This document shows, piece after piece, positions 12,201 through 27,000 of a DNA stretch of 64,000 nt; position 1 is the stretch's first letter; the number at the start of each line of letters is the position of its first letter. Origin of the DNA: Kalaharituber pfeilii (taxonomy: Eukaryota; Ascomycota; Pezizomycetes; Pezizales; Pezizaceae); the NCBI GenBank assembly GCA_015179045.1, contig WHUZ01000001.1:1736001-1800000 (forward strand). Direction: 5' to 3'. Made by a program: the position numbers and the translations under genes. The notes beneath the pieces are model-generated. The model searched no databases. It was not told the origin of the DNA and worked only from the letters and a program-made list of their open reading frames with translations.

Positions 12201-13750
12201 TGCAAGTCAAGTTTCCTTTGCTAACTATTGATTGGCAGATATATACCAAGGTCCTTGGTTCCGCCTTGGTGGGGGTAGACTAAAACGAGACCTCACTTAT
12301 GAAATTGAAAACAAAGATTTCTTTCGTAAGCCAGCCAACGATCCCTTTAAGTCATCTCGGCACTGACCATTCTCCGGATAGGCCGAGCACGGAGAACAAC
12401 TGTGGTTGACTATCAAACAATCGAAACAATTGACGATCATCTGTGAGTTATCTAGGAAATTTAGTCCAGGTCATAGTTAATCGAAGTAGATGCTATGTCA
12501 TTACAGACAGAAAGACCCCATGGCACCTGCCGCTACAAGATCAATTCATGCTTATTACAAAACTTGTCATTACGTATGTATCCAAATCTAGATGTAAATT
12601 GACTATATGGACTGCTGTTGAGTGGTCAAATTCTGGCCGCCAAACTTTCTCAAAAGGTTGGTCGTAATTGTGACTCGTGTTAGGACGCATACTCACATTG
12701 AAGCTTAGGAATTATACAGCGCCAGGCCCTTGATGATCTTGATATAGACGCTACGGATTTAGCAGACATCGTCGAAGTTGAAGTCCGAAAACTCGGGACA
12801 GAGAATCGTGTTAGAAACGCCATGTCAATGTTCGGAGTTGTAGACGAAACTGCTGAAGGGGATATTACTTGCAAACCAGACAGCGACCCCAGTGGACATC
12901 CAAATAGACAACGAGTAACACAACGTTCCCTGGTGCATATGATATCAGAGAATATAGTGAGTCTTGGAAAGAGTACACTTTCGACGATAGTCTTATGGAT
13001 AATCGCCGGAATTACGACTGCGATTGGCATCATCTCTGCTCAGCGAATTATCCTTGGGTTATTGGTCCTTTCAGCGGGGTCTAATATAATGCTAAGTTCG
13101 AGAAGTACTATGGCTTACTGGTCTGAGTGGAGGGCAACGAAGTTCCTGAATGAGATAGGGGTTAGTCCCAACAGGATGATGAGTAAAGCCATATATTTGG
13201 CAGATATGGAGGAATTAGTGAAGAATGGCACGGAGTTGGCACTTATGCCTGATAACCAATGGTAAGGTTGAATTCACCTCGTATATTGATTAAGTCCTCA
13301 TATTGATATAAGCTCCACAGCTATTCCAAATTCCGAGAACTTGTCTCCCAAATTGACTTAGATGCATCGGTGGATCACGTTGTTGATGGTATAGGATACA
13401 AATCAGCCTCCACACGGACCATGGCAAGAAATCTCATGCGGACAAGACAAAATCTTGGGACTTATAGGCATGACTTGTTAGTGGCGCTGCGATTAGTCAA
13501 TCGCATGGAGAGAGATATCATCCAGTCGGAGTGGGAAAACTGGCTGATTGACGAAGACATGAAATGCCGGAAAGCGAGTATCATGTTACGACGGAAACGA
13601 GATGTGGTAGCTGGGATTGAATCTGGGGAGGAAGACGGCCCAGAGGAGATTGTAGAAGACGTTGCGCGATGGATGATGGAGTATTGTGGAAGCTGTGAAA
13701 ATGAGCGAAGGGAGTTGTGGAAAATGGGGAAGAGGTTGGACTTTGTATAA
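9291..13750 (+). CDS. SIP3: SIP3/LAM-family protein (BAR, PH, GRAM, VASt, membrane anchor); one-base frameshift in exon 2
   Basis: Family members are ER-anchored lipid-binding proteins at membrane contact sites, some moving sterol. Exons: 9291-9313, 9399-9758, 9814-10455, 10510-12187, 12239-12325, 12382-12442, 12490-12656, 12709-13261, 13321-13750; about 1,333 residues once exon 2 is read with one extra base. Domains: BAR-like coiled region (1-290), PH (295-390, starting RQGWLFMRSF), low-complexity linker, GRAM (630-720), VASt/StART-like (870-1075, with the conserved IYQGPWFRLGGGRL and VDYQTIETIDDHL), then two hydrophobic segments (1096-1140). Exon 2 opens with family-typical LKEAALDSPTFR in one frame and continues with VIHCTEQVDYIEKWL in the -1 frame; the break is at about 9443-9449. 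Exon 2 is 360 nt, and 361 restores phase at both ends. The introns at 12188 and 12657 have GTTGG donors. Confidence 0.9.
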
Positions 13751-14230
13751 TCGTGCCATTCCATGCCGGCAATTGTTTGCCAACTATATACTCTCCTTGC
13801 CTCTTTCTTTTTGTTTTTCTTTTTGTTTTATCATCTACAAGCGAGCATATTTAGAAGCTGGTTATCATGATAGTGATCCTGCGAGTTTCCTTTTCCCCGG
13901 TTGTCTTTCTGTATATGCATTATTACTTACTTGCTCTCCAACAGCTTACATACGCATCGCAGCTTCTCATATTTTGGCCACATATTAGTTTTGGGACGTC
14001 TTGATTTGTGATATCCTAATCGCTGTCGTATTTGCATCAGGCATTTTTTCCTTTGTCTTTGGTTTTCATATGATATTTTAATTAGCTTGATATTGATTTA
14101 GTTTTGCAGTATTGTGCATAGTCATTCTCTTCATGGTTTGGTTTGTGTAATTAGGTATGTACAAGTACTGAACATAGGATGGGGACAGCCATAGAGCCGA
14201 ATACCTTGGACAACTACATTTATTACTACT

Positions 14231-14717
14231 AAGGGGTATTCAAAGTTGGGTTGAACGCTGACTTTTAGGAACGGCGTTTCAAAAGTTACAAACGCTTTGG
14301 GCGACTCCCAAGTCTGTGTACCCTCTGAAAAATCTGACCAAAAGCACGATGTTAGGCGCTGTTCTGCCCATACGAATACTCTGCAGTGTTGGTGTATGGG
14401 TGTTAGACCTAGCACAGCAAACCTAGCGCCAGAGATCTCCTTTTGGAGTGGTCAGTCTCACATGCAGTCTTATTTACATATAGCCTATGACCATAGACTA
14501 GTTGACTCGCTCGCCAAGAGGCCTCCAGCTCACTTTTGGACACCGTTCAGAAAGACCCATTCAAACCCAATCGGGCACAGTTAAATCTTGAGCCTCCTCG
14601 TCCAAAAATTCGAACCTTCAAACCGTTCAAAGGCGTTCAAACCGTTCCTGAAAAAAAAACATTCCCAACGTTCAAGAACGCTTTAGACGGCCGTTCAACT
14701 CAACTTTGAATCCTTTT
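14231..14717. mobile_element. hAT-like non-autonomous element (inverted terminal repeats)
   Basis: The left end reads AAGGGGTATTCAAAGTTGGG, followed by TTGAACG. The reverse complement of the right end reads AAAAGGATTCAAAGTTGAG, followed by TTGAACGG. The start resembles hAT terminal repeats. The interior has several GTTCAAACC/CGTTCAA motifs (14600-14700) and no coding capacity. I could not find an 8-bp target duplication, so the boundaries and class are tentative. Confidence 0.5.
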
Positions 14718-15061
14718 ACATGTGCTGCACCACCATGCTATATTGAGAAGATAGTGTCTGGGCAATGGACTACTCCACAAATGGGAGCACTTCAGCGTGG
14801 GCTAGCCTCGTCCCCAGCGTTAAGTTGTACCCTGAGTTAGGTCAGTTGTCACGTGCGGTTAGGCAGTAATTCACCAAGACTTACTGTAGATGTAATAAAC
14901 CAAATTGACTTAACTTGTGTGCTTACTACTGTAATTGCAAGTTTAACTACTTATCACGTCACCCAGGCTTCAACACGAGGCTAACTAGGAGTAGAGTACT
15001 CTAGAGTACAGAAGGTGCTGACCACACAGAGTAAGGTCTACTGGACAACTGTAGAGTACTA

Positions 15062-15752
15062 CAGCCTACCCTTGCTATACCAGATCACTAAAATCTGGCA
15101 CTTTTTGTCCGGTATAGCAAGGTTCCGGTATCGGATAAAATGCTTGGCGGACAGGGGGTGATAAGATTTTGCAAATTCAAATAATTACTGAAATAGGAAA
15201 TGAATCAAGTAAATATCAACTTGTCCATATACCTAGCCAAAGACATCAATATGTGTCGCTCACAGATCTAGAAAAATGTCAGGCCTTACGTGTGCTTAAG
15301 AAGCATCAAATATGTAAACATTGACTAGAACCAAAATATGCTAAAGAAAAGTTAAGTGAATTTGGTAAACATTTTCAAGATGAATTGGTAAGATTACTAT
15401 ACTTCAACTTAACTTTGATATCCTAAGTATCTAATCTATTATTTTAGGCCGACCAGTAGCTGTATCCACTTTGCCAAATATTTTGATAAGCGGTTAGAAA
15501 TTAATTTCGGGAATGATTGTACATGGAAAAAGAATCAACGAAGTGCCTAGTTTCCGCGGTAGCAGAGGCGATAGCAGAGGCGATAGCAGAGGCAGTAGCA
15601 GCAGTGATGGCAGCCAAGTGTGAAATGGGGTAATCTAAGATGTATTAGTATTAGTGTATCCGGAATAGCAGATATTATTTGTATGGAGACAGCTGTCCGG
15701 TCCGGAATTGGGGATGTCGTCAGAGGCCATCCGGTATTGCAAGGGTAGACTG
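15062..15752. mobile_element. 691-bp pogo/Fot-like non-autonomous transposon
   Basis: Left terminal repeat CAGCCTACCCTTGCTATACC; the right end read in reverse is CAGTCTACCCTTGCAATACC (18 of 20 identical). TA duplications flank it at 15060-15061 and 15753-15754. The CAG start, TA target and repeat style fit pogo/Fot1-type Tc1-mariner elements. No intact transposase is present. The interior has a small imperfect tandem (GATAGCAGAGGC, 15560-15600). A decayed relative lies near 7468-7535. Confidence 0.75.
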
Positions 15753-16780
15753 TACTTACATCTGGTTCGATGTGAAACAGCAGAAACGTCATATGCTTGC
15801 CGAGTACTTGGCACTCGTACTTCTCTTTTATCGCCTACTCCCGCACGGAATTAATTAATTAATTGGAGATCTCCTGGTTGGCCCGGTGTGCGCTCGGAGT
15901 TTCGTCGAATTTTCTCCACTCATAGGCGATTCCTGAACTCACTTGCTACGAGTAGGAAAAACATGACGGAGGGATATGCTTTCGGGACCTTACTACTCCC
16001 GCACCGCGAACCCAGACTACCACATTTGTACAAGAGTGGAATTCGAAAGTAGGTTGACCCTTGGGCAATATTTGGCAGCCAGACTAATGCTGGTAGTGTA
16101 CAGCCTACGACGAAAGAGCAGTATCCAGTATTGAGCATCCCCAACTTCGTCACCAGTTGCATAAATACATGCCAAACCTTGATGTGGGCATGCAAAACGA
16201 CTGGATCGCTTAATCCCTGATCACGGGATTAGCGGAGTGGTCGCCACCCTGCTTTTACATATGCAATAGTAGTCTATAGCTGACTGCTATCTAACGTGTT
16301 TCTTATCTTGGTTCTTCCTCGCATTTGGAAAGGGGGTTATATAGCAGGAGACCAGTTACATAGCTCCTGCGTACGTCCGCGCATCGGCCGGCATGTCCTT
16401 AAGCTTCCCGCCGAAGGCCGAAAAACAAAACAAAAAAACCTTGATCTGAGCGTCACGATCCTGGGTATGGAGGAAGCCTCTAGGACCTGCTCCTTACCGC
16501 CTGCAGGATCTGGGAACATTGGATCTATCTAGGAAAGGAAAGAACAGACATGAGGGATTTCACTTGAATCAATTGTTACATAGGTTTGTCAGGCGAGGTT
16601 TGAGGGGATGTTGAGAAAAGATTTGATATAAATATCAGGACCGAGTCCCTCATTGCTGGTGAGCCATCAGAAGTCAAATCCCCTCAATCCTTGATTTACT
16701 TTGCAACTTCTTCAATTTCAGTCAGACATCTACCAAACGTTCATAGTCACATTAACTCATCTTTAAGCTCAACATCGAAA
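15753..16780. other. Intergenic and promoter region of the alcohol dehydrogenase gene
   Basis: No gene is supported; the frames at 15920-16195 and 16296-16532 look like chance ORFs. A TATA-like ATATAAATATC near 16626 lies about 155 bp before the ADH start, and the stretch 16670-16770 is pyrimidine-rich, suggesting the core promoter and leader of the downstream gene. Confidence 0.4.
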
Positions 16781-18152
16781 ATGGCAACTGCAGCAACAGA
16801 TTACAGGTTTGTGGGATGGATGGGGCATGACCCAGATTGCATCCGTAACCAGGCTCTGGTCCAGGAAGAGTTCAAGCCAAAGCCGTTTACGGAGGACGAT
16901 GTCGATATTAAGGCCTCCCATTGCGGGGTGTGCGGGTATGTTTTTCATCTTTTGCATTTTGTAGAATAGGTCATGATTAATTTGAGTCATATGCGGTTTG
17001 GCTGACAATCCAATTGGGTACAGTTCTGATGTCCACACATTGAGGTCCGGATGGGGCAAGACCATATACCCGATGTGCGTTGGGCACGAGATTATAGGAA
17101 CGGCAGTAAGGGTCGGAGCAAATGTTAGGCATGTCAATGTTGGGGATAAGGTTGGGCTTGGTGCCCAGGCAAGCTCGTGCCTCAAGCCTGACTGTGAAGA
17201 ATGTAAAATTCCTATTTCCTATTTTTGCAGTACGATTGGTACTTGCTGATGCAATCGCTAACTATGAGTGTCTAGGCGCAACTGGACAGGAGCAATATGT
17301 AAGTTATACATCATATTTTGAGGGCCAATGGATACAGGCAGCTGACAAATACACAGTGTGCAGAGCTAGTTACAACATACGACTCGCGTTACCCTGATGG
17401 CTCAATCGCGTACGGTGGATACGCCAACTATGCAAGGGCGCCAGGACACTTCATCTTCAAGATCCCTGATTCTATTCCCAGTGAACATGCTGCTCCTTTT
17501 CTATGCGGTGTAAGTTCTGACATGCATGTAAATTTAAATTTGCAAATTACATATATAGTTGCTAATGGTATACATATAGGGTGCTACGGTTTACTCTCCA
17601 CTGGTACATAACGGATGCGGTCCTGGGAAGACAGTTGCAATTATTGGTATTGGTGGTCTAGGGCACATGGGATTGCTTCTCGCAAAGGCACTTGGAGCAG
17701 ACAAGGTCATTGCCATCTCTCGCAACTCCTCCAAGAAGGACGACGCCCTTAAGCTCGGTGCTGATGAGTTTATCGCTACTGATGAAAATGCCGACTGGTC
17801 TACCAAGTACGCCCGATCACTTGATTTAATCGTTTGCACCGTCTCATCTTCCAAGATGCCTCTTGGGCAGTTCTTGAACTTACTCAGGACGAACGGAACC
17901 TTTGTGCAAGTCGGTGCGCCGGAGGAGCCGTTGCCAAGCATCACGGCACATACGCTTATATTTAAGAAGGTCAAGGTGGCAGGTAGCTTGATTGCATCCC
18001 CACAGGAGATTAGGGATATGTTGGACCTAGTTGCAGAGAAGAAGGTTAAACCGTGGATCCAGATGCTCCCGATGAACAAGGTGAATGAAGCGTTATCAAG
18101 GTTTGAAGCGGGGGAGCCCAGGTATAGGTTTGTGCTGGTTAGTGAGAAGTAG
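16781..18152 (+). CDS. Zinc-dependent, probably NADP-linked alcohol dehydrogenase (ADH6/cinnamyl-alcohol type)
   Basis: Medium-chain zinc alcohol dehydrogenase of 360 residues that likely reduces aldehydes in the cytosol. Exons: 16781-16935, 17024-17202, 17276-17298 (23 nt), 17357-17509, 17580-18152; all phases agree. Catalytic zinc ligands are visible in HCGVCGSDVH (about residues 46-55) and GHE. The structural-zinc lobe reads CLKPDCEECATGQEQYC and is completed only when the 23-nt micro-exon is included, which supports this splicing. The Rossmann motif is GIGGLGHMG, followed by ISRNSSKK; a basic/polar tail there suggests NADP rather than NAD. Start chosen at MATAATDYRF, which matches the usual family N-terminus. 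Its substrate cannot be told from sequence. Confidence 0.93.
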
Positions 18153-19973
18153 ATGGCGAATGTGGTGGGATGAACAGTAATGTGGATATCCTGCTTGTTA
18201 CTAGTATCTTATGTAATGTCAATACGTTAGGTATCAGCCATCTGCTGGGTCAAGGAATTTTGAGGGATATGATACATATGGCATGTGGTACTGTGGTTTG
18301 GTTGGCAGGGCAGTCAGTGATAGGCCTTCTAGGTAGGCATTAGTCAGCATGGAAAATAGCATGAGACTCAAATTTTCGCAAGTTTAAAGCGTTACTAATC
18401 GACGATGCGATAAAATTATCTCGATGGAGTCCGACTTTCTGTATTCTGCATGTGTTGGTGGCAGAATTGGGTAACTCCTCAGATTGCCAAGAAAAACCGA
18501 GCCCGATGGTACCAAAGATCGGTATGAAAACACAATGGAGTGAAGTGGGAAGAAAACCGACATAGGGCTTAACTAGTGATGCAAAAACCGTAGATGATAG
18601 ACCAGAGCTCCCAAAATATATTATTACCGAGCGAGCAGAATAGAATCCTCTTCTCTTTCTATTACTTTGACAAATGCCAGTTGAAATAAGTCTAGGCTCC
18701 TGGGGGGTGTATACAACACAGGAGGGCATGTTCCCATTACTCAGGTATCCAATGCTATCTATGGGTCAAGCTCAGTATGACATCCGAACTCCGTACTATG
18801 TCACTGATGAATGCCGTCTGCCTCCTCACGCAACTTCAAAATTGCCCCCCTGCACTTATCTTCAGTTTGATCAATGTCAAGCGTCATGAGCAGTGTCCTA
18901 ACCTACACATTACTTGTTGGCTTCTTTTACAACGTGCAAACTCCGCTCGCGCCCGCAATAGCCATACCTTGTAAAGAAACTCACCACAGAAAATCAATGA
19001 CTCCTTAAATTTTGGCCTGGAGACTCTGGCAAATGGACACTTGCTATTGACAATAATCACTTAAATTGTACTCGTCCCGTGAGCGTCAATTGTGATAATA
19101 TTTGAATTAGAACCCCTCGTTTATAGAAATACGGACTATTCACCATATGCATCCCAATAAAACAATATAATTCCCCAAACCTGGGCGTTGACATTACTCC
19201 TTCATCAGGTATCTTTGTTCTTGCGACTCTTTTCAAGTGATCCTTGCGCAATCCAACGTAAACTCAATCCAACTCAAACATATACACCCACTGAACATAT
19301 CAGGTACACAGAACCAAACCTGAAAGAATGTTAGTGATTTTCAGAATCTTATGTATCTAGCTGGAAAATTACCCGAAGGCTAGGGATGCCGGAATTGCTA
19401 ACAGAGGAGCCAGCACGATTGACTTATCTGCGAGGACGACCGTAGATTAGAGGTTTGCTTTTAATACTGTTGTTGCTAAAATTTTCAAGACGTACTGAGC
19501 CAGAATAAACCCGTCAGAATGAAAGCTAAAACTCGTCAGCTTCAAGCCCAATTCCCATCTGAAGCAGAGCTCGCATGCTGAAATTGATGTAATGTAATAT
19601 ATACCTATCGCCATCAGAAGAAAGGCTACAGTGCCCTGAGTACTTTTTCCGACGAGTGGAGTAAAGGGAACTTGAGCTTCTAGCCACTGCGACTCCATCG
19701 TCAATTCTATGGTTTCTTGTGCTTAATTTGTCGTTGTGATATGCGAATTGGCGCTTGACGTTGGTCGCTGGTAATGCTTCCCCTACGCGCATTTGGTTGC
19801 GAAGGGACAGCTTTCGCTTTGGAGTGCACCTTACGGGCACTAAGTCTTGGCGTACAGCTTATCCCGGGCACGTGGTATGCACAAGCTGCTATGTGAGAGT
19901 GCATCTAGCTACATCCCAGGCAGCTGCAGCTTTGTCTCGATCTCTACCATTTCGCGACGTCCGAACGCTCAAC
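18153..19973. other. Intergenic region without a supported gene
   Basis: Frames at 18340-18729 (minus), 18674-18974 (plus) and 19447-19904 (minus) show no recognisable domain or codon pattern. The last few hundred bases must hold the GCN5 promoter. No repeat was noticed. Confidence 0.45.
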
Positions 19974-21689
<1,716 letters not shown>

Positions 21690-21715
21690 AATGTGGTGCA
21701 TATGTATCGATGATG

Positions 21716-21752
21716 CTTATTTTTATTTTTATTTTTATTTTAATTTTATTTT
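21716..21752. repeat. Simple repeat (TATTTT)n
   Basis: About six TTTTTA units just downstream of the GCN5 stop, ending in an AT-rich stretch. No function is inferred. Confidence 0.8.
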
Positions 21753-22049
21753 GATCACTACCAACCTGCATGTCATTCTGATTTTCGTTACAATGGACAT
21801 GGAAAAATGGAGAAATAAGAGTCTCGTTGCTAGGATTATTTGGCAGGCATCCCGAGTCTGGGCACGAGAACAAGACATCCCCAAGCAGGGCATTAGAGTT
21901 TTCTCAAGTCTATTTGTTTAGTAAGTTTGTTATTTGCTTTCGTGTTTGTGGTGTTTTGGAGTTGTTTATTTTTTCAAATGATATATAGCTACTGTCCACC
22001 TTGCGACGCACACGTGCGTCGGATGCTCTGCTACTAATTAACATCTGTG

Positions 22050-23120
22050 TCGACTTCTAGTAAAGGAAATTGTAAGTGTGTCACTGCCGTCACAAGTAGG
22101 CTAAGCCCAATGGGGCCAGTATTGGGCATCACCCAATGAGGCAAACATTGGGCACTACCGAATGGGGCAAATATTGGGTCAGAATGATGGCAAACAGACT
22201 CTCAAAAGAAAGTATAAATAGGTGGAAAAGTGCTTCTGGACTTCGTGAATAGAAAAGAGAGCTGCCGAAGATCACCGAGCGAGTGAACGAGTAAACTCGA
22301 CGAGGAAACTGAGGCAGGGCTAGCAGAAAAATACAACGACGAACTAGACCAAAGGATTACCACCAAGACCTGTTGACACCCAGGAACCCGACGTCTTCCA
22401 ATCCCTTGTAGAAGATCACCTGTCCATCCAGACCTTCGGATTTCAACCACCTCCACAACTTGAGCCAATCTTTGGATCTGGGTATAGGGTAACTGCTTGT
22501 GGACCGACTTTTTGCTCACAACTTACCAATACACGAAACCGGACCTGAAGAGGAAGACCTCAACAAACCAGGAATGACACCACCGAAAACAGACAACCCA
22601 GTACTCGCCACTTCATCATTTATCACATAAACGACTACAAGAAAGGGTGGGAACCTCATGAAGTCAACGCTAGTGAGCTCTGTTGGAAACTGAGAACTCC
22701 GAAGGTCGCCAAGAGATCAAAACCCGGTTAAAAGCCCAAAAGAGGCCAAAACCCGGTGAGAAGCCCAATGGGGTAGTGAAACGGCCAAACTGGGAGTACC
22801 GCCTACGAGGACTGTGGGGTATAAATAGGTGGGAAAATTGTAGCTAAATTCTTGTAGATGGGCTAGATAGAGCTCCCAAGATCACCGAGCGAGCACAATG
22901 AACTCTTCTCTACATTACTTTAGCCCGGAGAAGCGCGAGCACTAAACGACACTGCCTAGAAACCAGAAAAATCACACCCCGACTGACAATCAACCGCAGT
23001 ACATACCGATACGACTCAGCAAAGGTCCCCCGAGCTTACACAGAAGAAGAACTCGACCAAGAGATAGATAACATCTTGGCAGAAAACCCGACGAACTAAA
23101 GGAACCCAGGAAGCAGCAAG
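22050..23120 (+). mobile_element. Degraded LTR-retroelement sequence
   Basis: Two related segments (about 22080-22330 and 22735-22925) share GCCCAATGGGG, a promoter-like GTATAAATAGGTGG and, about 60 bases on, AAGATCACCGAGCGAG. This pattern suggests LTR copies with a TATA box and transcribed leader. The first also has three spaced repeats of ATTGGGCA/ATTGGG. After the second, a frame near 23030-23093 reads AYTEEELDQEIDNILAENP before a stop, like a gag start. No reverse transcriptase or integrase is seen. The limits are approximate. Confidence 0.45.
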
Positions 23121-24034
23121 AGTAGGGAAAGCGTAACAATCGGCAGTACCGACCCAAAATTAGCCGACGAAGAGGTCGAGTTTGTTCGGGGATCCGCTGT
23201 CAATACAAACCTATGGGTTCAGATCTCCACTACAACTCGAACACATAGTCGGGACAGGAGTTCAGCAAGGCATATTCTGGACAGATATTCTTAGAACCTA
23301 CGGGTCATCGAGCGGCTCGAGTGGAAGCCAAGAAACGGCATAAAAAAGGTCATGTATCATCGAGAATTTGTAGATAGATACTGTGGAGGAAGATAGGCAT
23401 AAAAATCGACGTTTCCGTTGAGCACAGTCATCGACAAGTTGTCAGAGGATGCCCAATTAATTTCTATCCAGGAACATTTCGCCGATGATCGTTTGAGCAT
23501 TGACTACCAGTTTCAGTACGAGCACAGCCAATCGCCCGAGGACAATCAAAATCTATGCCCTTTCTTCTCCACAGTAGATAGACCAGAGCACTCCAGAATA
23601 ACGAGCAGTGCGAATACACTCATCTCTCAAAGAAAAATTATTGGTTCAAAAAGTCTTGGGGATTAGGCAATATTGGGTAAGTGTATCATGCAAGCCAAAT
23701 CCCCAAAACTTACTGTTCAGGGAGTAAGGCTATGGAAGGTCAAAAAGACATCCAGCTTCCACTCCTAAAAACCAAATCGGATTAATTCCAGGTTTCACTT
23801 TTACCCAAATTGGACATCTTGTCTCATGGTCTGCATACTTATTTTAATTAGATGATATGCCTAATCTATCGTTTCCAATAATTCCTCATGATCAAATAAT
23901 TGGCAACATTACAAATTTAAGGCATGAGCGATCGTCGCTGTTAAGACTTTCTGTGTTATTTATTCTACATGGACTTGGTATATTCAATTTTCATGACCAA
24001 AATTTCTAGATACAATCACAGGAACTCAAAATCT
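23121..24034. other. Non-coding region, probably more retroelement debris
   Basis: No gene is supported. The frame at 23418-23666 lacks a recognisable domain. A stretch near 23777-23795 (AAATCGGATTAATTCCAGG, then TTTCACTTT) resembles one at about 62303-62321, suggesting a shared dispersed repeat. Confidence 0.35.
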
Positions 24035-27000
24035 CTACCACCCTCTCCCCCCTTCCAACCTACCGACCAACTGCCCAAACACTCCTCCCTCCTCGCTTCC
24101 CATTCCAAACCCTTCACTCCCCAATCCACCCAGCCCCGTCCCCAGCTCCACTCCACCTACCTCCGCAACCCCTCCCCGCTCATACCCCCTCCTCCCCGCC
24201 ACCCCCTTCACCACATCCACAAACGTCTTCACTCTCCTCCGGAACAACACATATGTCTCCTCGACCTCCCTCTCATCCGTGAACCCCGCTACAGGGCTAT
24301 TCCTCGGGTGCTCTGGATGGGTATTCGGGTATCTAGACCGCCGATGCGAATACTGCGAGAAACGGAGTATCAACGAAAAAATCTCATTAAGGAGATTGAG
24401 GATGGGCGCCTGGCGCGGGTGCAGGAAGACAGCAAAGTGGATTGCGGAGAGCAGGCGGTTGTGGAGGTGGGCTAGGTGAGCCGGGGAGAGGGATAAGGGG
24501 GTGGGGCCTGGGGTGTCGACCGAACCTACTTTGGGGTTCGAGGGGCTGTTGTCCCCGACGCCGGACATGAGCGTGTCATTCTCCGAGTCGATATCTGTGC
24601 GGGTACTTGTTGAGTGTGTAGGGCTTTCCCCATCAATCGCCTTCTCAATGGCCTCCAAGCGCTTCTCCCATGCCCTCCACCTACCCCCAACCCCCACCTC
24701 CCACACATACCCCAACAAACCACGCACAAACCACCCCGCGTAGATCCTAAATTTCATACACGTTCTCTCTTCCTTCGCCCTGTCTATATTATTTCTCCTG
24801 GCAAAACTCTCCCGACTCGTCGCGTCCCGCCACAACTGGTCCACTACAAACTTCATCCGCACGATTCTAAGCAGGTACTTGAATAGCATATCATACCTGT
24901 TCAACGATTCAGGAGAAATAACAGCGTCGATTGGCGCAGGTGGTTTATAATTCATTTTCAAAAAGTCCAGGGCAGAGATGCTGTGCGGGTCCATGACGGA
25001 CTCGTACTCTTCCGGCTCCAAGCTCCTAATTGCGAACGATAGTCCTCCTGGCAACTCCATATTTGCCCTGGTCCCCTTATCCTCACTATCCTTAAAATAT
25101 GCCTCTTGCAACACTCCATTCAATGCCAACCTTACCTCCGACGACGCCGGTGGCCACGAAGTTTTGGTTCTCCCCTCAAGTCCCAGCCCCATCCTACCTG
25201 TTCCCCTTCCACCACTCCGCAGTTCTCCCTCCCTTCTCTCCGTCGTCTCCACCTCGTCGCTTAGCAATGCATTCGCCATACAACTTGTAAATATGGCATC
25301 ACCGAGCAAGATAAACCTGTGTAAGTTCTGGAAGTGGTGCCGTAGATGGTGCTCTTTGAAGAAGAGGCGGAGGCATGCAGAGTTAATAAGTCGGGATTGG
25401 GCTGTAAGGAGGGGGGTGAAGGAGAGAAGGGGGGTAATGGAGAGTGGAGGGGCGAAGGTGGTGAGATAGTCATTGTTTTTATTGACTTCGTTCTTGGTAT
25501 TGGTAGTGGTGTTATTGGCTGTGGTGCTGTTGCTAGTGCGTGTGATGTGGAGGGTGACGTGCCGGAGGGGGTTAACCTCTTCGGCAATGTCGAGAGAGGG
25601 AAGCGGAAGGGACATGGCGGCCATGGAAGCAGAGAGCATCTCTGATATTTCCTCGTCAGATTTACCGAAAGGGTCGAAGTTGCTAGGTCGGTTTTCAGGC
25701 TGAGATGCTGTGGATGGCTTTGAGAGGATTTTTGGCCTTAACACGCCACCGGACACAGTATATTGCGTTATGACTTTCCTTAGGCATTCTTCGTAGGCTC
25801 TTGCTTGCGTATGTATCCTTCACAATCCATTAGATCTCTACTGCAGGACGCAAATCCGAAATCATGAAACTCACCCTTTCAAATCCTCCCACGAGAACTT
25901 CCAATCCAGGCACGGCATCTCCATTCCATAGCCCCCAGGCCTTGACAATGGATGTCCCGGATGGAATTTATACAAATACCGTAGACTCCTCCCACACTCA
26001 AACACCGTCTCTGCGTCCTCCGGTGTCAAAACCCCCGGCACTTTTGAGCTATCAAACACATATCTCACTTCCTCAACCTCCTCACCCCGGTCATCATACT
26101 CAACGTCTGTCTGCACCTTTACAAAAAACCCCTTTCGGTTCTCCCAATCTGATAACCCGGTGCCAATGTTCCCGCGTAACCCAATCCACTGCTCAACGAG
26201 CTCTAGCCATACGCGACTTACACGGCGCAGGAGTTCGACGAGAATAGGGCGCAGCCATCCGCTACCGCCAGAAAATTGGAGCTTTTGGGTCAACTCGAAG
26301 AGTTTGGAGAGGAGCTTGGAGTCGTCTTTGAGGCATTTGACTTCAAGAATTATGCGGTAGAAGGTTTGTAGAATCAGGGCAGGTTCTCGGAAGAGGGATT
26401 CGAGATGGACAATGCTCTGGACTGAGGATGCGGGGATCGAGAGGCGGGTTTGGAGGGCGGAAATTACGGTAGTTGTGCATTCTGCAAGCGCTATACGCGT
26501 TGCGGTAGGCCTGGTTTGGTCAGAAGTTGTTTGTAGAGCTGTTGATACATGATTAACATACGCTACTTCCTTATAAACTCGTTCTGAAAACCTTTGCAGG
26601 GCTTTCATATTCTTCCCGCACTGGGCGAACATTTTGACCACACTAACCCCCCAATGTTAGCAATACGTTCTCCAGCGACTCAATAAGGCTATTTAATACC
26701 TTGCCACCGTCCCAACTGAGAACCCCGACAGCCTCATTCCATCCTTCACAGGCACAAACATATTCTTCGGCCTATTATACCTGAATAGCAATGAACTTCT
26801 CCCGAGACCTAGCTGTAGTAGACACTAAATTCCTACGGTATCAGTCAGTCTGGACCAACTCCACTCAATATCATAACATGGGAAAACAAAGTAATAACAC
26901 ATACCGGTATAAAGATATCGGATCTAATAACAGTACCCGCCTCATTCGGGGAGTAGATATCGTTCTGGTGGAGCTCTAACGCAGCGTCGAAGACATGGGA

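Noticed and set aside
24978..25703. Several plus-strand ORFs opposite the gamma-tubulin complex gene
   Set aside because: Shadows in other frames of a well-supported minus-strand exon.
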